Origin: Vibrio agarivorans
Lineage (GTDB): Bacteria; Pseudomonadota; Gammaproteobacteria; Enterobacterales; Vibrionaceae
Direction: 5' to 3'
DNA: 64,000 nt
NCBI RefSeq assembly: GCF_030409635.1
Contig: NZ_JAUFQF010000004.1
Span: 840,241-904,240 of the forward strand
The translations under genes were made by a program, and so were the position numbers. Positions 29,257-40,199 of the stretch are shown here, one piece after another; the first letter of the stretch is position 1; the number at the start of each line of letters is the position of its first letter. Under the pieces are notes generated by a model. It saw only the letters and a program-made list of their open reading frames with translations. It did no database searches and was not told where the DNA came from.

Positions 29257-30387
29257 ATGCAAGTGCTTGTTCTTGGAGCTGGCCAACTTGCACGCATGAT
29301 GTCGCTTGCGGGTGCACCACTCAACATTCAAATCACTGCTTTTGATGTGGGCAGCGAGAATATCGTTCATCCACTGACCCAAACGGTGGTTGGTCACGGC
29401 CTTGAGAATGCGATTAAGCAGGCCGATGTCATTACTGCCGAGTTTGAGCATATTCCACATGATGTCCTCGATATCTGTGAACGCAGCGGTAAGTTTCTTC
29501 CAACGACAGATGCGATTAAAGCCGGTGGCGATCGACGTATTGAAAAGGCATTACTTGATAATGCCGGCGTCAAAAACGCAAAATATGCCGTAATCAACAC
29601 ACGTGACGACTTTACTCGTGCCATTGAACACGTCGGTTTGCCTATGGTGCTCAAGAGCGCATTAGGTGGATATGACGGTAAAGGGCAATGGCGCTTGAAG
29701 TCTGAAGACCAGGTTGAAGCGATTTGGACTGAAATGGAAGCGTGTATTGCTGCAACCAGTACACAAGCTATTGTGGCGGAGGAATTTGTTCCCTTTGACC
29801 GTGAAGTCTCTCTTGTGGGTGCTCGCGGTAAAGAGGGTCAAGTTGAGGTCTACCCTCTTGCTGAGAATGTACATACTGACGGTGTACTCTCTCTCTCAAC
29901 AGCAATTGAAGATCCTCAACTGCAAGATCAAGCTAAAGCCATGTTTACTGCCGTTGCAAACAGCCTAGACTACGTCGGTGTGCTTGCTCTTGAGTTCTTT
30001 GACGTAAATGGTCAATTGCTTGTGAATGAAATTGCCCCACGCGTGCATAACTCGGGTCACTGGACACAGCAAGGTGCCGTGACTTGTCAGTTTGAGAACC
30101 ATTTGCGTGCCGTCTGCGGTATGCCATTGGGTAGCACCAAACTCATTCGTAAAACATCTATGATCAACATTTTGGGTGAAGACACTCTGCCTCAATCGCT
30201 ACTCGCAATGGAAGGTTGCCACATTCACTGGTATGGCAAAGACAAACGTCCTGGCCGCAAAATGGGGCACATTAATGTTTGTGCGGATAACAAAGCTGAA
30301 CTTACAGCAAAGTTGGTCGCACTCGCGAGTCAACTTGATCAGCATGCGTATCCCGCAGTGCATGAATTTGCCGCGCAGCATCAGTAA
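29257..30387 (+). CDS. purK: N5-carboxyaminoimidazole ribonucleotide synthase
   Basis: ATP-grasp enzyme that carboxylates AIR to N5-CAIR. The 376 residues start with [11 protein letters not shown] and carry the ATP-grasp lysine region [15 protein letters not shown] near residue 130 and the metal-binding [13 protein letters not shown] near residue 258. Its ATG lies 3 bases after the purE stop; purE and purK act in series and are almost certainly co-transcribed. Confidence 0.98.
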   Translation: MQVLVLGAGQLARMMSLAGAPLNIQITAFDVGSENIVHPLTQTVVGHGLENAIKQADVITAEFEHIPHDVLDICERSGKFLPTTDAIKAGGDRRIEKALLDNAGVKNAKYAVINTRDDFTRAIEHVGLPMVLKSALGGYDGKGQWRLKSEDQVEAIWTEMEACIAATSTQAIVAEEFVPFDREVSLVGARGKEGQVEVYPLAENVHTDGVLSLSTAIEDPQLQDQAKAMFTAVANSLDYVGVLALEFFDVNGQLLVNEIAPRVHNSGHWTQQGAVTCQFENHLRAVCGMPLGSTKLIRKTSMINILGEDTLPQSLLAMEGCHIHWYGKDKRPGRKMGHINVCADNKAELTAKLVALASQLDQHAYPAVHEFAAQHQ

Positions 30388-30410
30388 GCACGTCTGTGCG
30401 ATGTCATAAA

Positions 30411-30445
30411 TAACAAAGGAGCCTCATGGCTCCTTTGTTATTTTT
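30411..30445. terminator. Bidirectional terminator, purK and yrdD
   Basis: AACAAAGGAGCC / GGCTCCTTTGTT, 12 bp with a TCAT loop, with A/T runs on both sides. It lies between convergent purK and yrdD. Confidence 0.9.
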
Positions 30446-30461
30446 ACTAATATTGTCTTTG

Positions 30462-31043
30462 CTAGCCTTGTTGCTGATGTTGGCACTTCTTGTCAGCACA
30501 CATCAGTACATTTCCGGCGGCGCGCTTTTTCGACACCAATAAACCAAAGCCACACTTTTCGCAGCGTCCTGCGACGGGAGTTTGGTTCACAGCAAAACGA
30601 CACTTGGGGTAAGCATCACACGCATGGAACGATTTACCATGCCGTGTTTTTCTCTCAACTAAATGGCCCTTACCGCACTCTGGGCAGGCAATTGCTGCGG
30701 GCGCTTGCTCATCAGGCTGAGTTGACAAAGACTCAATATGGTAACAGTTTGGAAAGTCACTACAGCCAATAAACATGCCATAACGACCTTGGCGTAATAC
30801 AAGTTCATGCTGACACTTAGGACAAGCGACACCCAGGTGTTTCACTATATGGCCATCATTTTGATGCAAGGGCCGTATGTAGTCACAATCTGGATATTGA
30901 TTGCACCCAAGAAAAGCACCGTGCTTTCCGTTGCGCAGTTCTAGTTCACCGCTACGACCATGCTCTACACATTTCGGACATGACTCATGTTCAAGTGCGT
31001 GTTCATGGGCGGAAAACAGTTGGTTATCAATTTTACTGCTCAT
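30462..31043 (-). CDS. yrdD: Topoisomerase-type C4 zinc-finger protein
   Basis: A 193-residue protein made almost only of four zinc ribbons like those at the C-terminus of topoisomerase I. The fingers start CPKC (residue 22), CPKC (about 74), CPEC (about 118) and CEKC (about 161), each closed by a second cysteine pair such as CNQYPDC. There is no topoisomerase catalytic domain. It probably binds single-stranded DNA, an inference from the domain. It is the last gene of the LysM-dprA-smg-yrdD group. Confidence 0.9.
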   Translation of the reverse strand: MSSKIDNQLFSAHEHALEHESCPKCVEHGRSGELELRNGKHGAFLGCNQYPDCDYIRPLHQNDGHIVKHLGVACPKCQHELVLRQGRYGMFIGCSDFPNCYHIESLSTQPDEQAPAAIACPECGKGHLVERKTRHGKSFHACDAYPKCRFAVNQTPVAGRCEKCGFGLLVSKKRAAGNVLMCADKKCQHQQQG

Positions 31044-31051
31044 AGGGATTA

Positions 31052-31528
31052 TTAGTGGAGTACACCTTGCTCTTTAGAATATAAAAGCTCTTCCATTAGC
31101 GTATAGGCGTTCTCATTCCCTGGAACATTAAATAAAACCATCAACACAATCCACTTGAGATCTTCCAACTCAAACTCATTGGTCTCTAAACCCATAACAC
31201 GATCAATCACCATCTCTCGGATATCAGGCTTCAATACACCAACTTGCTCCAAAAATAACAAAAACCCTCGGCACTCTAGGTTTAGTCGATCCGATTCTGT
31301 ATTGGTATAAATGCGCGTTGAGCGTAAATCTCCCGTGGCAATAGCCGCGTGCTCATCCGTCTGTTGTAGCAATGCAAGCTCTTCCAGCCACTGCAACGCT
31401 TTAACGATATCTTTGTCTTGAAACCCTGCTCTGAGCAGCTCATCTTCCAGTTCGTCCTGGTCGACTTGTAACTCTGCATCGCTATGGACATAGGTCTCAA
31501 ACAAGTACATCAAAATGTCCATCATCAT
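31052..31528 (-). CDS. smg: Smg family protein (DUF494)
   Basis: A 158-residue acidic, helical protein beginning [17 protein letters not shown], the typical start of the Smg/DUF494 family, always found next to dprA in gamma-proteobacteria. Its molecular role is not established. Its first ATG overlaps the dprA stop (ATGA), so translation is coupled; two more in-frame ATG codons follow directly, and the true start may be any of the three. Confidence 0.92.
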   Translation of the reverse strand: MMMDILMYLFETYVHSDAELQVDQDELEDELLRAGFQDKDIVKALQWLEELALLQQTDEHAAIATGDLRSTRIYTNTESDRLNLECRGFLLFLEQVGVLKPDIREMVIDRVMGLETNEFELEDLKWIVLMVLFNVPGNENAYTLMEELLYSKEQGVLH

Positions 31529-32649
31529 AGTTTGCCTCCCCCTAAACGAACGTAACCACCGGGGACCGAAGTCACCACACCAAGCAGCTCGAGCTCAAGA
31601 AGTTGATTCATTAATTCTTGTATTGGTATATGGGTCCGACTCACCAAAATATCAATAGGGGTCGGCTCTAACCCTACGTTAGCGAACAGTTCAGGAAATG
31701 GCAATTCTTGTTGTGTATCTATTGTTGTTGATTCCCCTGTTGCGAACAACGAGAGCGGTGTGGCTTGCTCTGTCCAGCGTACTAATGTGTCAATCTCTAA
31801 CAGTATATCGTCTACTGTTTGTACCAGGCAGGCCCCACTTTTGATCAAAGCATTATTGCCTCTATAGGTAGGAGAATGAATCGAGCCAGGGATAGCAAAC
31901 ACTTCTCGGCCTTGCTCCGCTGCATAGCGAGCAGTAATGAGTGATCCACTGCGCTCTGCAGCTTCAACAACCAGCACTCCGGTTGATAAGCCACTAATAA
32001 TTCGATTACGACGAGGAAAGTTTTCTCTTTTAGGAGGAGTCTCCGGTGGAAATTCAGACACCAATGCACCACTGCTGGCTATCTGTTCCGCTAGATGTCG
32101 GTGTTTGGCTGGATAAATCCGATTTAACCCTGAACCCAGTACCGCAACGGTACTACCCTTTGCATCCAATGCCCCTTGATGAGCATACCCATCGATGCCC
32201 AGCGCTAGGCCACTGGTGACCGTTAGTCCATTCTCAGCGAGTTGCTTGGCAAATTTTTTTGCCAACTTGAGACCATCAATAGTCGCATGGCGACTGCCGA
32301 CCATCGCAACCTGTGTTGCTGAAAGCAGACTCACATCCCCTTGTATGAACAATGTTTTAGGCGGGCTAGATAGCTGTTTAAGAAGGGGTGGATAACACTC
32401 ATCTTGCAAGGTGATAATATGATTATTTTCCTGCTCGGCCCATTGAAGCATTGGTGCGACTTTAGCTTCACTCTGAACCTGCAAATACTCTATCTGCCCA
32501 GCGGTAAACCCCGCGGCTTGTAACTCCTCTGCCGACGAGTTTAACCATTGTTGAGGAGCCGCCATGCTGACTAGCTTGTCGAATGCTTTCGCTCTGAGCC
32601 TTGGCGTATAACACAAGGTGAGCCAAGAATATAACGCTTGTTCACTCAT
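31525..32649 (-). CDS. dprA: DNA-processing protein DprA
   Basis: Binds incoming single-stranded DNA during natural transformation and loads RecA on it. The 374 residues have a helical N-terminal domain (about 1-70), a Rossmann-like core ([11 protein letters not shown] near 116, [17 protein letters not shown] near 147, [11 protein letters not shown] near 170, and [12 protein letters not shown] near 211) and a C-terminal winged helix (about 305-374). Its start overlaps the upstream LysM gene by one base (TAATG). Together with comM at 46911-48434 it marks the organism as probably transformable. Confidence 0.97.
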   Translation of the reverse strand: MSEQALYSWLTLCYTPRLRAKAFDKLVSMAAPQQWLNSSAEELQAAGFTAGQIEYLQVQSEAKVAPMLQWAEQENNHIITLQDECYPPLLKQLSSPPKTLFIQGDVSLLSATQVAMVGSRHATIDGLKLAKKFAKQLAENGLTVTSGLALGIDGYAHQGALDAKGSTVAVLGSGLNRIYPAKHRHLAEQIASSGALVSEFPPETPPKRENFPRRNRIISGLSTGVLVVEAAERSGSLITARYAAEQGREVFAIPGSIHSPTYRGNNALIKSGACLVQTVDDILLEIDTLVRWTEQATPLSLFATGESTTIDTQQELPFPELFANVGLEPTPIDILVSRTHIPIQELMNQLLELELLGVVTSVPGGYVRLGGGKL

Positions 32650-33704
32650 TACTTGCCCAGTGTTTGAAGTGGTGTACGCAATTCAAGATCGACCCCAACA
32701 GGAGCAACCGCTTGTGTTACTAGAGCTAAACTGTACTGAGAATAAGGTCGAATGATCATCAAGTGCCCAACCAAGCTACTAGGCAATTGAAACTGATTTT
32801 TCTCAATGGTGCTGGTTACGCCTGCCTGGTAAAGCTCATACATGCTGCCTTGCACCAAGCCCTGCTCGTTTCCAGCAGAAACAATGACGACACCATGCAG
32901 GCCGACATATTGGCTCCCCTCTAATGACCCCAGTATCTCAACAACACCCTCTGTAGGCGCGGGCTGAGGGTAAAAGGTGGTGCTGACAAGCGCAGAGTCA
33001 CGCTCGAGATCGTTCAAAGCAATATCGCCTGCCATGATTTCTTGATGTTGAGTGGCAATTTTCAAAGCTGATAAGTCATCATGCACGGAACTCACCTCAC
33101 CTACAGCCACCTTTTTTAACGCCACCACTTTTTTGCCATCGACATCAAAAGTACTCATCTCGCGGTAAACCCCCCAACGAGAATCTCTATGTTGATGTGA
33201 AATAGTGTGTTGGCCTGAGATATAAAGTTGATTCGTACCTGTGAGATATCGGCTACCATTACTCGCTCCAACAACCCGCTCAGCCATCTTTAGCTCATAG
33301 GCTTCTATGAGTCGGTCTGATTGTAGGTACGGCAATACCAACTCTTCTCTCACGGTTGTGATTGCTTTTTTGGGCTCTTTTCTCACTTTGGGGCTGAGTT
33401 GAACCATTGGCTTTAGACTCAGCATAGGCTGCCCGTTACGCCAAATTAGATTCAGTTTGTCACCAGGGTAGATAAGGTGAGGGTTTTCTATCGAGGGATT
33501 GACTTGCCAAAGCCGAGGCCATAACCATGGACTATCAAGATAGAGGCTTGATATATCCCACAAGGTATCTCCCTTAATGACTGTGTAGGTCTTAGGAGCA
33601 TCTTGCTTAATCAACAAGTGTGGCGCCTGAGTACTTGCCAACGTAGACAGACTTAGCAAACACACTAAAGTCGCGGCGAAAAGCGGGTATGAGTATCGTG
33701 TCAT
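32649..33704 (-). CDS. LysM-domain cell-wall protein
   Basis: A 351-residue secreted protein: a signal peptide (residues 1-23, cleaved near TLAST-Q), then one LysM domain (YTVIKGDTLWDIS near residues 40-86) that should bind peptidoglycan. The long remainder has no motif I recognise. It lies immediately upstream of dprA and overlaps it by one base, an arrangement seen in other vibrios. Whether the link to DNA uptake is functional is unknown. Confidence 0.88.
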   Translation of the reverse strand: MTRYSYPLFAATLVCLLSLSTLASTQAPHLLIKQDAPKTYTVIKGDTLWDISSLYLDSPWLWPRLWQVNPSIENPHLIYPGDKLNLIWRNGQPMLSLKPMVQLSPKVRKEPKKAITTVREELVLPYLQSDRLIEAYELKMAERVVGASNGSRYLTGTNQLYISGQHTISHQHRDSRWGVYREMSTFDVDGKKVVALKKVAVGEVSSVHDDLSALKIATQHQEIMAGDIALNDLERDSALVSTTFYPQPAPTEGVVEILGSLEGSQYVGLHGVVIVSAGNEQGLVQGSMYELYQAGVTSTIEKNQFQLPSSLVGHLMIIRPYSQYSLALVTQAVAPVGVDLELRTPLQTLGK

Positions 33705-33832
33705 GACCTTATTTCCTTGGTCTTAGATTCCGAATTAACGGTTTTCGATGCTGTCATTTAGGTCATAAAATGTCTAGAATTGACCCAACAAGCGTCGTGC
33801 TGTTTCGGCACAGTTCAATATTTCGAGTGTTT

Positions 33833-34348
33833 ATGGCTGTTTTAAATGTATTAAGAATCCCGGATGATCGTCTTCGCACAGTGGCAAAACCTGTAGAAGC
33901 AGTGACTCCTGAAATCCAGAAAATCGTAGATGATATGCTGGAAACCATGTATGCAGAAGAAGGTATCGGTCTAGCGGCGACGCAGGTTGATATCCACCAG
34001 CGTATTGTTGTTATCGATATTTCAGAGACGCGTGATGAGCCAATGGTGCTTATCAACCCTGAAATTCTAGAAAAACGTGGCGAGGATGGCATTGAAGAGG
34101 GCTGTCTTTCGGTTCCTGGTGCTCGTGCTCTTGTGCCTCGAGCGGCTGAAGTCAGCGTAAAAGCACTTGACCGTGATGGGAAAGAGTTCGCATTTGAGGC
34201 TGATGACCTATTGGCTATCTGTGTACAACACGAACTAGACCACCTAATGGGCAAACTATTTGTAGACTACTTGTCACCATTGAAGCGCAAGCGTATCCAA
34301 GACAAGCTTGCAAAAATCAAACGCTTCAACGAAAAACAATCAAAATAG
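33833..34348 (+). CDS. def: Peptide deformylase
   Basis: Removes the formyl group from nascent proteins. From the ATG at 33833 it is 171 residues and starts [14 protein letters not shown], like the enterobacterial enzyme; the frame is open 21 codons further but that part is not family-like. The three motifs are GIGLAATQ near residue 44, EGCLS near 89, and QHELDH near 132, giving the Cys and two His metal ligands and the catalytic Glu. It is 29 bases before fmt, which adds the formyl group. The ribosome site before it is weak (GAGTG). Confidence 0.96.
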   Translation: MAVLNVLRIPDDRLRTVAKPVEAVTPEIQKIVDDMLETMYAEEGIGLAATQVDIHQRIVVIDISETRDEPMVLINPEILEKRGEDGIEEGCLSVPGARALVPRAAEVSVKALDRDGKEFAFEADDLLAICVQHELDHLMGKLFVDYLSPLKRKRIQDKLAKIKRFNEKQSK

Positions 34349-34377
34349 AGCCTCACCAATAAAATAGGAGCATTACC

Positions 34378-35325
34378 TTGAGCAAGCCATTACGAATTGT
34401 CTTTGCTGGTACTCCCGATTTCGCCGCCCGTCATCTGGCGGCGTTGTTGTCTTCAGAGCATGAAGTCATCGCGGTTTATACGCAACCAGACCGCCCTGCT
34501 GGGCGTGGAAAAAAGCTCACCGCGAGCCCGGTAAAAACCATTGCGCTTGAGCATGAAATCGCCGTTTACCAACCTGAAAACTTTAAGTCAGATGAGGCTA
34601 AGCAAGCTCTCACTGATCTAAACGCTGATATTATGGTTGTGGTCGCATACGGCCTGCTGCTACCACAAGCGGTGCTTGATACGCCTAAGCTAGGCTGCAT
34701 CAATGTACACGGTTCTATCTTACCTCGCTGGCGTGGGGCTGCCCCAATCCAACGTTCAATCTGGGCGGGAGACAGCGAAACAGGTGTCACCATCATGCAG
34801 ATGGATATTGGTCTGGATACAGGCGATATGCTCAAGATCGCTACGCTGCCAATCGAACCAACAGACACCAGTGCATCAATGTATGAGAAGCTGGCTGACT
34901 TAGGCCCTGATGCATTGATTGACTGCCTTGCCGATATCGCCAACGGTACCGCGACGGCAGAGAAACAAGATGATGCTCTTGCTAACTATGCGAAGAAGCT
35001 AAGCAAAGATGAAGCGCGCATTAATTGGAACGATGAAGCGGAGCATATTGAGCGCTGCGTGCGTGCTTTCAACCCATGGCCAATGAGCCACTTTAGCGCT
35101 GCAGATAACAGTATTAAGGTTTGGCAGAGTCGTGTCGCTGATAAAACCAGTGACAAGCCAGCGGGTACCATTATTCAAGCAGATAAAACCGGTATCTACG
35201 TGGCAACAGGCAAAGGCATATTAGTGCTAGAGCAAATGCAAGTACCGGGTAAAAAAGCGATGTCTGTACAAGATATCCTAAACTCAAGAGCAAGCTGGTT
35301 CGAAGTGGGTTCCCAACTCTGCTAA
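34378..35325 (+). CDS. fmt: Methionyl-tRNA formyltransferase
   Basis: Formylates Met-tRNA(fMet) using 10-formyl-THF. The 315 residues carry [12 protein letters not shown] near residue 9, the folate-site [16 protein letters not shown] near residue 110, and a C-terminal OB-like domain (about 205-315). The start is an unusual TTG, supported by TAGGAG seven bases before it and by the N-terminus ([10 protein letters not shown]) matching the family. It is in line with def and rsmB. Confidence 0.97.
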   Translation: MSKPLRIVFAGTPDFAARHLAALLSSEHEVIAVYTQPDRPAGRGKKLTASPVKTIALEHEIAVYQPENFKSDEAKQALTDLNADIMVVVAYGLLLPQAVLDTPKLGCINVHGSILPRWRGAAPIQRSIWAGDSETGVTIMQMDIGLDTGDMLKIATLPIEPTDTSASMYEKLADLGPDALIDCLADIANGTATAEKQDDALANYAKKLSKDEARINWNDEAEHIERCVRAFNPWPMSHFSAADNSIKVWQSRVADKTSDKPAGTIIQADKTGIYVATGKGILVLEQMQVPGKKAMSVQDILNSRASWFEVGSQLC

Positions 35326-35365
35326 CTCAATTTATTCGCTGCACTCCAGCGAAAAAGTACATTTT

Positions 35366-35383
35366 GAGGGCAGAGATGCCCTC
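35366..35383 (+). other. GNRA hairpin between fmt and rsmB
   Basis: GAGGGCA-GAGA-TGCCCTC, a 7-bp stem with a GAGA tetraloop, not followed by a T-run. It lies in the fmt-rsmB gap, so it is more likely an mRNA processing or stability element than a terminator. Confidence 0.55.
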
Positions 35384-35404
35384 CCTTAATTCAAGGTAAT
35401 CACT

Positions 35405-36685
35405 ATGAATGTTCGCGCAGCTGCCGCCAACGTAATCTTCCAAGTGGTCGATAAAGGCCAATCTCTTTCTCACGCACTCCCAGCGGCTCAAAAAACGATA
35501 AAACCTCGTGACTATGCTCTTTTGCAGGAGATTTGTTACGGTGCGCTACGTTACTTGCCTCGACTAGAGTCGATCGCAAGTGAGCTGATGGATAACCCTT
35601 TAAAGGGGAAAAAGCGTGTATTCCACCACTTGATTCTTGTCGGTATCTACCAGCTAAGTTTCATGAGGATCCCTTCTCATGCTGCAGTCGCGGAAACCGT
35701 TGAAGCCACCAAAACACTTCGCGGCCCTAATCTGCGTGGTCTGATTAATGCGGTACTACGCAATTACCTGCGCAATCAAGAAGAGCTTGATGAGTTGGCA
35801 GTAAGCCACAATGCGGGTAAGTATGGCCACCCAAATTGGCTGCTTAAGCTGTTGCAAGAACATTACCCAGAGCAGTGGGAAGACATCGTTGACGCCAACA
35901 ATAGCAAAGCGCCTATGTGGCTGCGAGTAAATCGCCAGCACCATACTCGCGATGAATATGTTGAACTGCTCAATGATGAAAACATTGAATTCACCGTTCA
36001 TCCTCAAGCGGCGGACGCGATAAAATTGGCCAAACCTTGTGATGTAACTCTGCTGCCTGGTTTTGACCGTGGCTGGGTTTCTGTACAAGATGCAGCAGCG
36101 CAGCTTTCTGTTGACTATCTGCAGCCACAAGAGGGCGAACTCATTCTCGACTGCTGCGCAGCACCTGGCGGTAAAACGGCGCACATCCTTGAGCACACCA
36201 ACGATACTGAAGTAGTTGCGATTGATGCTGATGCAAAACGTCTTGATCGTGTTTATGACAACTTAGATCGCCTGCAACTCAAAGCAGATGTTATTTGTGG
36301 TGATGCTCGTTATCCGCAAGAGTGGTGGATGGGCGACAAGTTCGACCGCATCTTACTTGATGCACCATGTTCAGCGACTGGCGTTATCCGTCGCCATCCA
36401 GACATCAAATGGCTGCGTCGTGCAGATGACATCGAAGCCCTAGCAAAGCTACAAAGCGAGATCATTGACGCCATGTGGCAGCAGCTTAAGCCTGGCGGCA
36501 CTCTCGTTTACGCGACCTGTTCTATCACTCCTCAAGAGAACGTTGAACAAGTAAAAGCCTTCCTCGCACGTACCAGTGATGTTGAGTTAATAGGAAGTGA
36601 TGCATCACATCCTGGACGACAAATCCTACCCGGCGAAGAAGATATGGATGGCTTCTACTATGCTGTACTAAAAAAGAGTGCATAA
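35405..36685 (+). CDS. rsmB: 16S rRNA m5C967 methyltransferase
   Basis: Methylates C967 of 16S rRNA using S-adenosylmethionine. The 426-residue protein has an N-terminal NusB-like RNA-binding domain (about 1-140) and a C-terminal methyltransferase domain with the SAM motif [14 protein letters not shown] near residue 254 and the DAPCSATGV and TCSITPQEN cysteines near 322 and 377 used in catalysis. It lies in the def-fmt-rsmB-trkA series common in gamma-proteobacteria. Confidence 0.97.
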   Translation: MNVRAAAANVIFQVVDKGQSLSHALPAAQKTIKPRDYALLQEICYGALRYLPRLESIASELMDNPLKGKKRVFHHLILVGIYQLSFMRIPSHAAVAETVEATKTLRGPNLRGLINAVLRNYLRNQEELDELAVSHNAGKYGHPNWLLKLLQEHYPEQWEDIVDANNSKAPMWLRVNRQHHTRDEYVELLNDENIEFTVHPQAADAIKLAKPCDVTLLPGFDRGWVSVQDAAAQLSVDYLQPQEGELILDCCAAPGGKTAHILEHTNDTEVVAIDADAKRLDRVYDNLDRLQLKADVICGDARYPQEWWMGDKFDRILLDAPCSATGVIRRHPDIKWLRRADDIEALAKLQSEIIDAMWQQLKPGGTLVYATCSITPQENVEQVKAFLARTSDVELIGSDASHPGRQILPGEEDMDGFYYAVLKKSA

Positions 36686-36699
36686 TTAACAAGGATTTA

Positions 36700-36725
36700 T
36701 AGCCACCTTTCTTGGTGGCTTTATT
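36700..36725 (+). terminator. Terminator between rsmB and trkA
   Basis: AGCCACC-TTTCTT-GGTGGCT followed by TTATTT. The stem is 7 bp and readthrough into trkA is possible. Confidence 0.65.
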
Positions 36726-36745
36726 TACGTTCAAGAGAGCAATAG

Positions 36746-38122
36746 ATGAAAATCATTATTCTTGGTGCTGGCCAGGTAGGCGGTACTTTGGCTGAGAACC
36801 TCGTTGGTGAAAACAACGACATCACTATCGTAGACAAAAACAGCGATCGCCTACGTGAACTGCAAGATAAATATGACCTTCGCGTCGTCAATGGTCATGC
36901 TAGCCACCCCGATGTACTTCGAGAAGCCGGGGCTCAAGATGCTGATATGTTGGTTGCCGTCACCAATATGGACGAAACCAACATGGCCGCCTGTCAGGTC
37001 GCCTTCACTCTATTTAATACACCAAATCGGATTGCTCGCATCCGCTCTCCTGAATACCTCAATGAGAAAGAAGCCCTATTCCAATCTGGCGCAGTACCAG
37101 TTGATCACTTAATTGCCCCAGAAGAGTTAGTGACAAGCTACATCGAGCGCTTGATTCAATACCCAGGTGCGCTGCAAGTGGTGAGTTTTGCCGAAGAAAA
37201 AGTCAGCCTAGTGGCGGTAAAAGCCTACTATGGTGGCCCTCTGGTGGGTAACGCCTTATCAGCACTGCGTGAGCACATGCCGCACATTGACACTCGGGTT
37301 GCGGCAATCTTCCGCCAAGGACGTCCAATTCGTCCTCAAGGCACGACGATCATTGAAGCTGATGATGAGGTTTTCTTTGTGGCTGCCAGCAACCATATTC
37401 GCTCGGTGATGAGTGAGCTACAACGACTTGAAAAACCTTATCGCCGCATCATGATTGTTGGTGGCGGTAATATCGGCTCAAGCCTAGCCAAGCGCCTCGA
37501 GCAAAATTACAGCGTAAAACTCATCGAGCGCAATTATCAACGTGCAGAGCGTTTATCTGAAGACTTAGAAAACACCATCGTTTTCTGCGGAGATGCGGCT
37601 GACCAAGAGCTCCTCACTGAAGAGAATATCGATCAGGTCGATGTTTTCATCGCACTGACTAATGAAGATGAAACCAACATCATGTCTGCCATGCTTGCCA
37701 AGCGTATGGGGGCTAAAAAGGCGATGGTGCTCATCCAGCGAGGCGCCTACGTTGATTTGGTTCAGGGCGGTGTTATCGACGTCGCAATCTCACCTCAACA
37801 AGCCACAATCTCAGAGCTGCTGACCCACGTTCGTCGAGCCGATATCGTAAACGTATCCTCACTGCGTCGCGGTGCAGCCGAAGCAATTGAAGCCATTGCT
37901 CATGGTGATGAAACCACCTCAAAAGTTGTTGGTCGTGCCATTGGTGACATTAAACTACCACCCGGCACCACCATTGGTGCGATTGTTCGCGGTGAAGAGG
38001 TATTGATTGCCCATGACCGTACCGTGATCGAACAAGACGACCACGTGGTGATGTTCTTGGTTAACAAGAAGTACGTCTCTGACGTAGAGGCACTCTTCCA
38101 ACCGAGTCCATTCTTCCTATAA
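36746..38122 (+). CDS. trkA: Trk potassium system NAD-binding subunit TrkA
   Basis: Peripheral cytoplasmic subunit that gates the TrkH potassium channel in response to nucleotides. The 458 residues consist of two RCK repeats. The first Rossmann motif is [13 protein letters not shown] at residues 4-16, and the second is [13 protein letters not shown] near residue 235. Each is followed by a RCK-C domain. AGAGAGCAA precedes the ATG. trkH follows after 13 bases, so the partner subunits are co-transcribed. Confidence 0.98.
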   Translation: MKIIILGAGQVGGTLAENLVGENNDITIVDKNSDRLRELQDKYDLRVVNGHASHPDVLREAGAQDADMLVAVTNMDETNMAACQVAFTLFNTPNRIARIRSPEYLNEKEALFQSGAVPVDHLIAPEELVTSYIERLIQYPGALQVVSFAEEKVSLVAVKAYYGGPLVGNALSALREHMPHIDTRVAAIFRQGRPIRPQGTTIIEADDEVFFVAASNHIRSVMSELQRLEKPYRRIMIVGGGNIGSSLAKRLEQNYSVKLIERNYQRAERLSEDLENTIVFCGDAADQELLTEENIDQVDVFIALTNEDETNIMSAMLAKRMGAKKAMVLIQRGAYVDLVQGGVIDVAISPQQATISELLTHVRRADIVNVSSLRRGAAEAIEAIAHGDETTSKVVGRAIGDIKLPPGTTIGAIVRGEEVLIAHDRTVIEQDDHVVMFLVNKKYVSDVEALFQPSPFFL

Positions 38123-38135
38123 GCGAGGCAAGGTC

Positions 38136-39581
38136 ATGGTCAACTTTCGTCCGGTGCTATTTGTTATAGGGCTTGTACTCTCAAAGCTTGCCCTATTCAT
38201 GTACATCCCAACGTTGGTCGCGTTCTTTTCTGGTACCGGTGGTTTTCTTGAGTTTGGCAAATCCCTGCTCATCACTCACGTTGTCGCCTTCCTGTGTCTA
38301 TCGATTGGCCGCACACGGCAATTTCGCCTTAGTGTTAGGGATATGTTCCTGATCACAAGCTTGGTGTGGACCATCGCCAGTGCCTTTGCTGCCCTGCCCT
38401 TTGTCTTCATCAACCATATCAGCTTTACCGATGCCTACTTCGAGACCATGTCGGGCATTACCACCACAGGTTCAACGGTACTAAGTGGCTTAGATGCGAT
38501 GGCACCAAGCATCTTATTATGGCGCTCTACCTTGCAGTGGCTAGGCGGCATCGGATTTATCGTCATGGCGGTTGCTGTACTGCCGATGCTCAATGTTGGG
38601 GGCATGCGCCTATTCCAAACTGAATCCTCTGACTGGTCAGATAAAAGCAGCCCAAGAGCCAAAACCGTCGCGAAAAACATCGTGCTCGTGTACTTATCAC
38701 TTACCCTTGCTTGTCTCATCGCCTACCTATTTACCGGTATGTCGGTCTTTGAAGCCATCAACCACGCCTTCACGACGCTTTCAACCGGCGGATACTCCAC
38801 TTCTGACGGCTCAATGAATCACTTTTCAAACGGGGCGCATTGGGTGGCGACCGCCTTTATGTTCTTAGGTGGCTTACCATTTCTGCTCTTCATCGCTGCA
38901 ATGAAGAAGAAAACACTACAGCCACTATCAAAAGATGAGCAAGTAAGAGGCTTTACGTACTTATTTGTTATATCCAGCATCATCATCAGTGCTTGGTTAG
39001 TGATCCGCGACGGATATGGTGTTGCTGATGCATTGCGGGTGGCCATGTTCAACATCGTATCCGTTGTAACAACAACAGGCTTTGGCCTAGAAGACTTTAC
39101 CGCATGGGGGGCACTCCCAACCACGCTGTTCGCCTTTTTGATGATGGCGGGGGCATGCTCAGGCTCAACCTCTGGTGGCATCAAAGTTTTCCGCTTTCAA
39201 ATCGCGCGAACGCTACTCAATAAACAAATGATGAAACTTGTGCATCCATCTGGTGTCTTTGTACAGAGATACAATCAACGCCCGGTGAACGATGACATTG
39301 TTCGATCTGTTGTCGCATTTGGCTTGATGTTCTTTATTACCATCATTGTCATTGCAGGCATCTTAAGTGCGATGGGGCTCGACCCTATCACCAGTATTTC
39401 TGGTGCCATTACCGCTGTTGCCAACGTAGGCCCAGGCATGGGGAGCGTGATTGGCCCGACGGGAAACTTTGCCCCTCTGCCTGATGCCGCTAAGTGGGTG
39501 CTAAGTATTGGCATGCTTATGGGAAGACTCGAAATTCTCACACTTATGGTGCTATTTTTCCCGGCATTTTGGCGTCGTTAG
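38136..39581 (+). CDS. trkH: Trk potassium channel subunit TrkH
   Basis: Potassium-transporting membrane protein of the Trk/Ktr/HKT superfamily. The 481-residue protein has about ten to twelve membrane segments in four M1-P-M2 repeats, with filter loops including TMSGITTTGSTVL near residue 107, FTTLSTGGYST near 215, and VTTTGFG near 313. GGCAAGG precedes the ATG. It pairs with trkA directly upstream. Confidence 0.97.
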   Translation: MVNFRPVLFVIGLVLSKLALFMYIPTLVAFFSGTGGFLEFGKSLLITHVVAFLCLSIGRTRQFRLSVRDMFLITSLVWTIASAFAALPFVFINHISFTDAYFETMSGITTTGSTVLSGLDAMAPSILLWRSTLQWLGGIGFIVMAVAVLPMLNVGGMRLFQTESSDWSDKSSPRAKTVAKNIVLVYLSLTLACLIAYLFTGMSVFEAINHAFTTLSTGGYSTSDGSMNHFSNGAHWVATAFMFLGGLPFLLFIAAMKKKTLQPLSKDEQVRGFTYLFVISSIIISAWLVIRDGYGVADALRVAMFNIVSVVTTTGFGLEDFTAWGALPTTLFAFLMMAGACSGSTSGGIKVFRFQIARTLLNKQMMKLVHPSGVFVQRYNQRPVNDDIVRSVVAFGLMFFITIIVIAGILSAMGLDPITSISGAITAVANVGPGMGSVIGPTGNFAPLPDAAKWVLSIGMLMGRLEILTLMVLFFPAFWRR

Positions 39582-39618
39582 TGCCAATCAAACACGGCTT
39601 GGCCCAAGAGGTTTAACT

Positions 39619-40197
39619 ATGAAATATGCGCTCTCTGCAGCACTGTTGGCATATAGCGCCAGCTTTGGAGCCTTTGCGGCTCAAACTGTGACACTTGAGG
39701 ATGGTCGCCAGGTCATGCTCAAAGATGATTTTACTTGGCACTATGTCGAGCCAGAGGTTAGCGAGGTAGAAGAGGTTCAAGTAGTCGAAGCTACAACGCC
39801 GGCTGTTGCTGCCGCACCGGTTGTTACCTTACCATCAACCAGTGCATTCACCGTTGGAGACTCAAAGCCAACATTACAGGTATCAAATGCAGGTATTGAC
39901 CTAGTACTCGGCCCTGCAAGCTACCAAAAAGGAGCAGTGACATTTCCAACCGCCGTGACCAACCAAAGTACTCAGTCGGTCATATTAGTCACTGTAGAGA
40001 TCACGCTATACGACACTGCTGGAAATCAAGTAGGCAAACAATCGGCCGATGCATGGTTGGCTATAAAGCGCCTTGCTGATACCTACCTTAGACCAAAACA
40101 GGCGACTCAAGGGCGCGAGCTCACAATCGCTGCGCCTGAGTTAGAGCAGTACCAAATTCACGCAGAGATCACCGAAGTAAAAACCCGCAGTTGGTAG
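39619..40197 (+). CDS. DUF3157-like secreted protein
   Basis: A 192-residue exported protein: a signal peptide (KYALSAALLAYSASFGAFA, cleaved before QTVT), then a short LEDGRQVMLKDDFTWHYVEP repeat-like motif, then a Val/Ala/Thr linker and a beta-rich C-terminal half. It resembles the DUF3157 family seen in vibrios. The start at 39619 is preceded by AAGAGG; upstream in-frame codons overlap trkH and are rejected. No function is known. It lies 37 bases after trkH and may share its transcript. Confidence 0.75.
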   Translation: MKYALSAALLAYSASFGAFAAQTVTLEDGRQVMLKDDFTWHYVEPEVSEVEEVQVVEATTPAVAAAPVVTLPSTSAFTVGDSKPTLQVSNAGIDLVLGPASYQKGAVTFPTAVTNQSTQSVILVTVEITLYDTAGNQVGKQSADAWLAIKRLADTYLRPKQATQGRELTIAAPELEQYQIHAEITEVKTRSW

Positions 40198-40199
40198 CG

